Notes under the pieces: generated by a model | What the model was told of the DNA's origin: nothing | The model's input: the letters and a program-made list of their open reading frames with translations, nothing else | The model's database searches: none | Assembly (NCBI RefSeq): GCF_000715075.1 | Contig: NC_134100.1 | Coordinates: 29,804,042 to 29,868,041 of the forward strand | Length of the DNA stretch: 64,000 bases | Source of the DNA: Nicotiana tabacum | Lineage: Eukaryota > Streptophyta > Magnoliopsida > Solanales > Solanaceae | Reading direction: 5' to 3' | Made by a program: the position numbers and the translations under genes | Shown: in pieces, positions 56,429 to 64,000 of the stretch | How positions within the stretch are numbered: the first letter of the stretch is position 1 | Layout of the letters: the number at the start of each line of letters is the position of its first letter

Positions 56429-58075
56429 GAATCAGACCAATCATAGTTCTAGAAAAGTGATGGACAAAATAAACTAAAAAACAAGAATCTTTTTGGATTT
56501 TTCATTTATAATTTTTTTGGTTTTTCAAATACAAAACAGGAAGTACGATAACAAAAGAATCAACAAACTCAACTAGACTATGATAGACTCTTACATCATC
56601 TAAAAGATGCAATACTACTGGACAAGACTGCAAAGTAAAAGACAAATATAAAAACAGACTCAAAACATAAAAAAGCTCCTTAAGCAGCTCCTGAATGCAG
56701 TGGTCCTGACTAGATGGTCCTGGAGCGTCTTTCATGCTTGAGCTTTAGTAAATGGATCCATACCTGAATGAAAAAATAAGACCAAATAGAGTTAGTGACT
56801 CAAGACACTATGTGAGATCATAACGCTTCCTAATGGGTACATGTAAGGCACGAGTGGGGCTATTTCTGCAAAATAGCCAACGTGGCCAAAAGGTCGCTAG
56901 AAGTGAAAAATCAATTAGGACGACCTCTAAGACATGGAAAAACATCACGAAAGCCCATAAACTCTTAGGAATTGTGATCCCTAAAATTGCTTTACAAAAA
57001 TAACCCAACTTTGCAGAAATGACCTATGTGGCCAAAAAAATGGCTAAGTATGCAAATTCAACGGGAGTGGACCTTAAACTAAGAGGATGCCTTGTTGTGG
57101 ACTTAGGAATCTAAGACATGATTTAACAAGCCACTTTCATAAAATAGCCTTATTTTTCAAAAATAAATGACTGATGTGGCCAAATGTGGCTAGACATGCA
57201 AGATTTGACTACGTCCCCTGAAGCCAAGAACTTAAGACTTACTAGGAAGACCGGACCCTATGTGGGCTGCCTACGTATCCCGCCCTGAAAGACGAGAATC
57301 AGGTATGCGTAGTTCGGGGGATCGGATATTGGAGAAAGCTTTGAAAAATGCAACTAATTTGGAAAAACTATTTTTTTGTCTTTTTTTGAAAATGATAAGA
57401 AAGTGTAAAATCTTTTTTCTTTTTTATTTTTTTTCTTTTTAGATAACGAGGCAAGAAAACTAAAAGTGATAAAACCTTCAATATTCTCTCTTACTTCATT
57501 TTTCACCCTTCTTTCCCAAATACCAGTCCGCCAAATGATCTTTATACCCTCAAAGATGCAACATTTAGCACATAGGATGATTGAATGTCCTTTTGAGCCG
57601 GTGGACCCATTTGACATAATTTGGACAGGCTTCCTACAAAGGAACACGATACCTAGGACTGAGCCTTGCTAAGTCATAATGATATGATGCACATAGTAAT
57701 GACCTAAAGGCTGACCTATGTTTGGGGTTCACTAACAATCAATTCGGGGCAGTGTATGGTCGATGGTGGCTGCTCAAGCTTTTCACCCACTCCATGCATC
57801 TGACGGCCTCCCATCCTAAAATAAGGGTAACTCAACAAAGAGTTCATGTACGTAATGCATACTCTGAGACTTGTTGTAGAAAGAATTAACTCAAGATTAT
57901 GTAAATGATGACAAATTATAAAGCAGTAAATACCTAATTAAAAGCAATAAACAAATAAACAACAAAATAGGAAATAAAACAAACTAAATAAATAAACAAA
58001 GCAAATAAAAAAACAAGTACCTCAACAAAATATTCTAACAAGTCAACAAGATCAAGTACCAGCTCAAACCTGCAA
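56429..58075 (-). other. B leader, distal part, with diverged repeats
   Basis: No gene. 56850-57220 holds three diverged units of about 120-140 bp with AAAATAGCC, GTGGCCAAA and GGCTA. 57247-57315 has CTGCCTACGTATCCC and GAATCAGG, as in the 3' region of A. A/T-rich tracts at 57405-57440 and 57900-58020. Confidence 0.6.
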
Positions 58076-58094
58076 TTCCCCAGCAGAGTCGCCA
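58076..58094 (-). other. B primer binding site (Tat/Ogre type)
   Basis: The minus strand reads TGGCGACTCTGCTGGGGAA next to the LTR end. This is the PBS motif I associate with Tat/Ogre elements (probably tRNA-Arg; tRNA identity from memory, unchecked). Confidence 0.7.
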
Positions 58095-58097
58095 AAG

Positions 58098-60462
58098 ATT
58101 TCATACCTTTTTTTCACCTCACTAGCCCCTTTAAAATAGTAACAAGATTTCTTAACCTCAAAAATGTTTTTCAAAATTGAAAAGTGACAAAATTGTATTT
58201 TTAAAAGATTGTTCAGAGTCATCACCTGGCATTTGGTTTCAGTATACCAGGTCACCATTTAAAAATAATCTTTCGTTCAAAACACGTTTGACTCTAAAAC
58301 TGACTACACCAGAAACCCAGATAAGGGAGTTCATTTGACTTGGGGAGAAAGTGTTAGGCATTTTTCGAGTCCCGTAACTAGTACAGTTGCGTACATAATC
58401 AAATTGCCTTTATAGGATGCTCAGATTGAAGCAAAACACACAAAAATTAAAATAAACACAAGAGAGATTCAAGGTCGTCCCCACCTAAATGAAAGGAAAA
58501 GAAAATAAAAGAAAAATAAAATATTAAAAATCCTATACTAACCTATACTATGCTTCCTCCACGATATTCATAATGGCCGCCAATTACAAAGTACTACGGG
58601 GCATACCCTGGATAAAATTATACACAAAATATGGGGGGCATTCCCTTGAGTATAGACTAAAGGGGATGACCTTTCACCTTAACAACTAAAATATAACGTC
58701 CTAAAATTTTGCCTATCCGGCCATTGTCGGCCTAAACATGCCACTAGCAATCAAAGCAAATAAATAAAATTAAAATAAGAGCGTGATAATCACTTAAAAC
58801 CCAGTTTTTTTCCAGTTTCTATTATATCCAACACCCGCAGCACATTGGGTTAAGATAAACATTCAGCTTTTCTATATCAATGGAACTAATTGGGGAAATT
58901 AGGCCTTAGTTCATTCACACTCTTATTAACTCAGCATATTGATTCAATTGGCTTTCCTCCAGCAAGAGTAGGTATCAGCGCACATTAATAACATATCTAA
59001 TCTAATCAAATAACACCTACATAAAAAATTCAAGGAACAGAAGACCACCATATTGCATTCAATCTCCATCCAACATCAGAATATTCATATAACCATGCCA
59101 AATAAAGTGTCAGGTGTTTATAAAATTTAAAAGGAACAAATAAATAGGGAAAGAGTTTTGACCTTTAATCTGAAACGGAGTTTTGAATCAGCCTTCGAAC
59201 TGGAGCTTGACCAACGACCTCAAATAACACCTCAACGGACCCAACAACCCTGAAGAATGCTTATTTCGGTAAGGCTCAAACATTCAAAACAAAACCAGTA
59301 ACTTGGACCAATTTTCTAGTCTATGAGTGTGCCTGAGCTTAAGACAATTGAAATAGGAACGAACAGATTGTGGATCTATGTGTTCAGGTTACATTTTCAA
59401 GTGGTTTAAGACAAATGAAAAAGAAAGTTATGTGAGCAGGTGTGTTGTTGGTTAGTTTTCATGGTAAAATAGTCGTTGTTGGTAGTGTAATGGAGAAATG
59501 GTGTCACATGGCAACGTTAATGGGGAAAGAAAGTCATGAAGATGGCATTTTCGGAAAATTATCTTCCTCTATGTCACTCTCCAGAACTTTCTCTACCTGT
59601 GTCTATCTCTATCCGTCTAGATGTGACAAATCCGGCGTCGCTACCATAGCGAGTAACACCAGAACGACGCTAGGGGGAACAAAGCTCAAAGGGTCGCCGA
59701 AGTATGAAAGTTCGGCCAGATCTGGTTTCGTCCTGTATGTTTCCGATTGACATGGCAGCGAGAGGAGAAAGGGAAGAGTGATGAGAGGGGAAGAGGGTGA
59801 TGGTGTAGGGCAATCATTGGCCACTGGTGATGATATCCAGCGGCTGTGTTGTGCTCAGTTACTAGGGTTCCTTCTTTTTCTGTTATAATTGGTTTTATAT
59901 ACTAACTTGAGATAAAACATGGGTCATTTGATTAGATGAGATGAAGGGTTAGATTTAAATCAGAAATGGGGCGAGTTAGTAGGGCAAAGAGGAGATGGGC
60001 TGCTGGGTTAAATGATATTGGGTTGGTGGTAAAGGGTTGTTGGGCTCAGAATTGGGCTAAGAAAAGCTGAAAATTCATTAAACCCAATTTCTTCTAATAT
60101 AGTATAAAATACTTATAAAAAGATAAAGTCACACCTAATTGATTAGAGTAAACTATTAAAACAAAATTAAAAGTTAAAAGTGAAACTATTTTTGGTATTT
60201 TTCAAGATTATATTAAAATAAAGGTGGAGAACAATAGGTTATAATCATAGTAAAATTAATTAGTATCGCTACAAAGTATTAATGACCTTAAATAAATGAG
60301 AAAATAAAATAAAATTATTTTTTGTTTTTCTAAAATTATGTTTTAAAAATAAAAAGAAAAGTAGACTAAAATCCTAAAAACAACTCAAGTAAATATTATG
60401 AAATACTAAGAATACTAAAAATAATATTAAAACTTGTGCGGGTCAAAAATTACGTGCTTATA
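58098..60462 (-). repeat. B 5' LTR (about 2.36 kb)
   Basis: Upper end at ACGTGCTTATA (60462), where similarity to 1863-2350 stops; lower end next to the PBS (about 58098-58102, not exact). It contains the block GAGTCATCACCTGGCATTTGG (58217), the counterpart of the conserved block near the LTR end of A. The open frame at 59442-59750 is not supported as a gene. Confidence 0.78.
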
Positions 60463-60614
60463 ATTACGCATTTCAAATTATTTTCTCAAATTCATTAAAA
60501 ATATGCATCAATTAATATAAGTATCATGATAAATTATGCATTTTATTTATTATTTCTTAATGGGTGTGCAAAGTTCATAGTGGACAAGGAAAAGTGAAGG
60601 GAGGAAGTATATGA
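60463..60614. mobile_element. One end of a Stowaway/mariner-like MITE (candidate)
   Basis: Ends in TGGACAAGGAAAAGTGAAGG and GAGGAAGTA, close to the reverse complement of the common plant terminal repeat CTCCCTCCGTTCACTTTTAC. The inner part is A/T rich (CATCAATTAATATAAGTATC). The partner end is not in the window; it should lie beyond the left edge if B inserted into it. Family from memory. Confidence 0.5.
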
Positions 60615-60717
60615 ATGCTACTTCTTTGAAGATAGAAAGAACTTACATATACTGCATATGATGGAAAAAGCACAATCATGTTGATTGATGCAACGTGAAA
60701 GTTTCACTTTGAAAATA

Positions 60718-60976
60718 TGTTGTACTCTAAAAGTCATAAATAAATATGTGTTCCCATTTGTTACGGAATGAATGCAGATATACTATAGAATGAATGTAGA
60801 CATATTTTTATGTAATGTACATAGCTAGCAGATTTATAGGATTCACAGCAGAGTTATAACATCTTTTTATTTTTATTTTTTTATTTCTGTAGTTAGGCTT
60901 CTATGTACTTGTATATATACTTATTACTTCTTGAAATAAACATAAGGAGATTACTCCATTTTCTCTGTATCTTACA
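60718..60976 (+). repeat. R 5' LTR (candidate, about 259 bp)
   Basis: Ends ...TCTCTGTATCTTACA before the PBS-like site; TATATATAC at about 60911 may be the TATA box and AATAAACATAAGG follows. The start TGTTGTACTC at 60718 is a guess. Confidence 0.45.
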
Positions 60977-61740
60977 TGGAATTAGGGACAAAGACATTTG
61001 ATTTGCCAGTGTTGCTTCAGAAAGTTCTTCGGAAGTCATAGACCAGGTCTGGTATGAGGGAATCAGTTCGGGGTTTCATTCATGATGTTGGCTCGATATT
61101 TTCGGTCAGAATTTTGTGATTTTTTATTCATCAGACTTCGGTTGGGTAAATTTCAAAGCACTCCAGGTTTTGTCAATTTTTGTTCTTTGGTCAAAATCAT
61201 CTTCTTCTTTTTAGACTTTCTATTTGCTAATCTGGTGTCTACTATCTAAAGACTCTATATTCTTGATAAAATTCTCCTATGTAAATCTTTGGCTTGTTGA
61301 GCTTTTTTCAAGTGAATATCATTTTAGTGATTGGGTTAGACGAGAGATTCTGTTACTTGATCTTTTAGATATTTGTTGAAGTATCTTTTAGTGGAATTTT
61401 ACTGTTTCCTCTTCCATTATTTTGATACTTTGAATGTCCTAGTTGAGAAAATTCTTGGTGGAACTTTTCGATTATATCAATTGGAACTCTTTTTCTTTTT
61501 GATTCTCACTTATTATCTAATTCATTGGATAAACTTTTGGTTTTGTATTCCGTGGGATAACTTTATTTGTGTAAAGTTCTTGTTGTGGTCAGTTTGTTGA
61601 AGTTCCCTTTTTGTTTACTGATTTCGTGGACTTATGGCTCCGTCTCCTGGTCTAACAATCTTGGTTTCAGATGAGTTCTAAAATTCCTTCAATATCAAAA
61701 ATCAATTAAGAAATCTTTTTCGGTTTTTGAGTTTGCTAGG
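60977..61740 (+). other. R leader, gag not recognisable
   Basis: No gene seen. T-rich sequence with stops in all frames; the open stretch 61373-61600 (hydrophobic, Phe/Leu-rich) shows no gag features. Confidence 0.5.
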
Positions 61741-64000
61741 TCAGGTAAAACATGTCTTATCACCTCTTCAAATATATGGGTAATTGATTCAAGTGCCACA
61801 AATCACATGACAGGTAATTCAACTATTTTTTCTAGTTTTCGATCACACAAATCAACCTCTCCAGTTACTGTAGCTGATGGATCAACTTGTAACAGTGTTG
61901 GATCTGTGATTGCCAAACCAACTTTCTTTATTACCCTGTCACTTGTATTAAGTCTATCAAACTTGGCCTTTAATCTGCTTTCTGTTATTAAAATCACTAG
62001 AGACCTTCATTGTTGTGTCGCTTTTTTACCCGACCATTATTAATTTTTTGATCTTATGAAGCAGGTCATGTGATTTATACATCCTTGATGAATGGGAGCC
62101 ACGATATATTGCATGCTCTAGTGTTGTATCTCCTTTTGGAGCACATTATGGATTATGATATCCCTCTCTACCTCTGTTGATAGAACTCTGCCTTCAATTT
62201 AAGAATATTTCTTCATTGGATTGTAACTCATTTCGATTTATAAAACACCATCGCATCTCATTAGATCCAAGGGTTAATAAACGAGTTGTTACCTTTTGAG
62301 TTAGTTCATTCTGATGTTTGGGACCATGTCTTGTTGTTTCTAAAATTGGGCATAGATATTTTGTCACTTTCGTAGATAATATTTCTTGAATGATTTTGAT
62401 TTACTTTATGAAAAGCCGCTTCAAAGTATTTACTCACTCTTTTGCCTTTTGTGTTGAAGCCAAAACTCAATTCAATGCTTTGATGCATATGTTAAGGAGT
62501 GATAACGCTCAAGAATACATGTTAGAGTTATTTCGGTCCTACATGAGATAATATGGTATACTACCTCAGTCTTCGAGTGTTGACACACCCTCTCAAAATA
62601 GAATTTCTAAGAGGAAGAATAGGCATCTAATTGAGTTAGCTCAGGCAATATTATTCCAAATGAAGGTCCCAAAATAGTTTTGGACTGATGTAGTCTCTAC
62701 AACTTATTTTTTTTTATTAATCGCCTGCCATCTATTGTACTTAGTGGTAATGTACCTTACAGTGTTCTTTTTCTAAACAAGTTATTATTTTTGGTGGAAC
62801 CTAAGGTGTTTGGATATATATGTTATGTTCGAGATGTTCGACCATATGTTACCAAGTTGGATCCCAAGGAATTGAAGTGTGTTTTTCTGGGTTATTCTCG
62901 TCTTCGGAAGGGGTTTTGATGTTATTCTACTTAACTTGGCAAATATCTAGAATCAACTGATGTGGTATTTTCAGAGACTACATCTTTCTTTAATGCACCT
63001 CCCATTTCTACGATCTAAGGGGAGGATGATGAGCGGCTAATATATCAGGTTACCCGTATTTTGGCAGAAGAACTAAATGTTCCTCCATATCCTAGTTCTT
63101 CTATTGAGTAACAATCGGCTATTATACCTTCAGCACCTGTGCCAACTGTTAGCAAGATTGCCAATTGTTCAAGTTGAGAGGAGAGACAAATGATATATGT
63201 ACTGCAACAGTTCCTTCGTCATCAGATCTTCCTCCACCTGATCTACTAGAAAACCTTGACCTTTCTATTGCTCTTTGCAAAGGTACACGTTGCAAATCCA
63301 CATAATCCATTGCGAATTTTGTTTCTTATGAATGCTTATCCTCTATGTCTAAATATATGATTGCTTTTCTAAACTCCATCTCGGTACCTAAAACAGTCAA
63401 GGAAGCTTTGAATCATCTAGGATGGTCTGATGCAATGTGTGAGGAAATACATACCTTAAAGGATAACCACACGTGGGATTTGGTGGTTTACCTAAGGAAA
63501 AGAAACCAGTGGTATGTAAGTGAGTTTTTATAGTTAAAGTTAATCCATATAGCTCGGTGGCAAGACTTAAAATCCAAACTTGTGGCTAAAGGGTATGCAG
63601 CAAACTTATGGGGTGAATTATTCCAGCACCTTCTCCCCGGTTGCCAAATTCACTTCTGTCTGCTTATTTATTTCTCTAGATGCATCTGAGAATTGGCCTT
63701 TTTATTAGTTGGATATCAAAAATGTGTTTCTTTATGGTGATCTTTAGGAGGAAGTGTATATGGAGCAACCACCCGATTTTATTCTCAAGGAGAGTATGAG
63801 AATGTTTGTCATTTGAATAAATCCTTGTATAGCTTAAAGCAAAGACCTCGAGCTTAGTTTGGCAAGTTAAGTGAGGTAGTTTAGGAGTTTGGGCTAAAAA
63901 TTAGCAAGTGTGATCATTCAGTCTTCTATCAGTAATCAACAACTTAAACTATTCTCTTTGTAGTATATGTTGATGACATTGTTATCACAAGAAGTGACTA
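61741..64000 (+). pseudogene. pol: R pol (protease, integrase, RT fragments)
   Basis: Protease WVIDSSATNHMTG at 61777-61815 (usual Gly after Asp-Ser is Ser). Integrase: FELVHSDVWDH at about 62296 and TPSQNRISKRKNRHLIE near 62585-62635, in which the catalytic Glu is Lys (AAG at 62609-62611). RT: MCEEIHTLKDNHTWDLV (63438-63488), VKFTSV/MDVK-type regions in shifted frames, LKQRPRA then a stop (63855) at the conserved Trp, and YVDD at 63966-63977. Dead copy. Confidence 0.85.

Larger units (their letters stand above)
1..60462 (-). mobile_element. B: Ogre/Tat-like gypsy element lacking pol, host of the other insertions
   Basis: Minus-strand order: 5' LTR (60462 to about 58098), PBS (58094-58076), long leader with repeats, gag (54857-54050, then 40931 to about 39700), non-coding 3' region (39700-37995, 31829-30402, 3433-2351), and the start of the 3' LTR (2350-1863), which continues past the left edge. 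The two LTR parts match over about 490 bp in the same orientation 57 kb apart. Tract GAGGGACAGC just before 2350 fits an Ogre-type polypurine tract. No protease, RT, RNase H or integrase coding was found between gag and the 3' region, so this looks like a non-autonomous derivative. It is interrupted by S2, A, K, T and G. The family call rests on the gag sequence and the PBS/PPT types. Confidence 0.75.
60718..64000 (+). mobile_element. R: decayed Ty1/copia element, truncated by right edge
   Basis: LTR-like 60718-60976 with a PBS-like TGGAATTAGGGA (8 of 12 bases of the initiator-Met PBS), then 61000-61740 without recognisable gag, then protease, integrase and RT in fragments to the edge. Many stops and frameshifts show it to be the oldest or least constrained copia here. 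Its 3' part is off-window. Confidence 0.75.

Noticed and set aside
59442..59750. 102-codon plus-strand ORF
   Set aside because: Lies inside the B 5' LTR, antisense to the element, with no recognised domain.
61373..61600. Hydrophobic 75-codon ORF in the R leader
   Set aside because: T-rich DNA gives Phe/Leu-rich frames; no start context or homology recognised.
1..64000. Endogenous pararetrovirus, tRNA, rRNA or host protein genes
   Set aside because: No pararetrovirus movement-protein or coat motifs, no tRNA cloverleaf, no rRNA and no exon-like host domain seen in any frame; all coding signals fit LTR retrotransposons.

Overview
The window is plant nuclear DNA, most likely from a Solanaceae genome (Nicotiana-like). 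That assignment is inference from the retrotransposon families and is not proven. I see no host gene that I would defend. Essentially all 64 kb is a stack of LTR retrotransposons inserted into one another, all broken by stops, frameshifts and deletions.

The outermost layer is element B, a minus-strand Ogre/Tat-type Ty3/gypsy element. It runs from beyond the left edge to about 60462. Its LTR pair shows at 1863-2350 (left part, 3' LTR) and 58098-60462 (5' LTR). It keeps a PBS, a long leader and gag, but no recognisable pol. B has been split by five insertions: S2, a Sirevirus (minus, left edge to 1862) in its 3' LTR; A, a 17.5 kb Ogre/Tat element (minus, 3434-30396) in its tandem-repeat 3' untranslated region; K, a Tnt1-94-like copia (plus, 31830-37994); T, a Tekay/Del-type chromovirus (minus, 40937-54044, exact 5-bp target duplication CTTAC) in its gag; and G, a small chromovirus remnant (minus, about 55285-56428) in its leader. 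A second Sirevirus, S1 (plus, 4200-13657, target duplication GGATG/GGACG), sits inside the 3' LTR of A, giving S1 in A in B.

Right of B, 60463-60614 looks like one end of a Stowaway/mariner-type MITE into which B may have inserted. From about 60718 to the right edge lies R, a heavily decayed plus-strand copia that ends in its reverse transcriptase.

Only self-replication functions are encoded: gag (RNA packaging), protease, integrase, reverse transcriptase and RNase H. The extras are the third ORF (env-like) of S1, a small ORF before gag in A, the second RNase H of A and the chromodomain of T. No element is intact. The most interesting structures are: (i) a 1.32 kb tandem duplication across the 3' LTR junction of T, leaving a third, partial LTR; (ii) several satellite-like arrays (29 bp in A, 40 bp in the LTRs of T, about 70 bp in B); (iii) a gag-only Ogre-like element as scaffold; (iv) readable insertion order. 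Divergences quoted are hand counts over short stretches.
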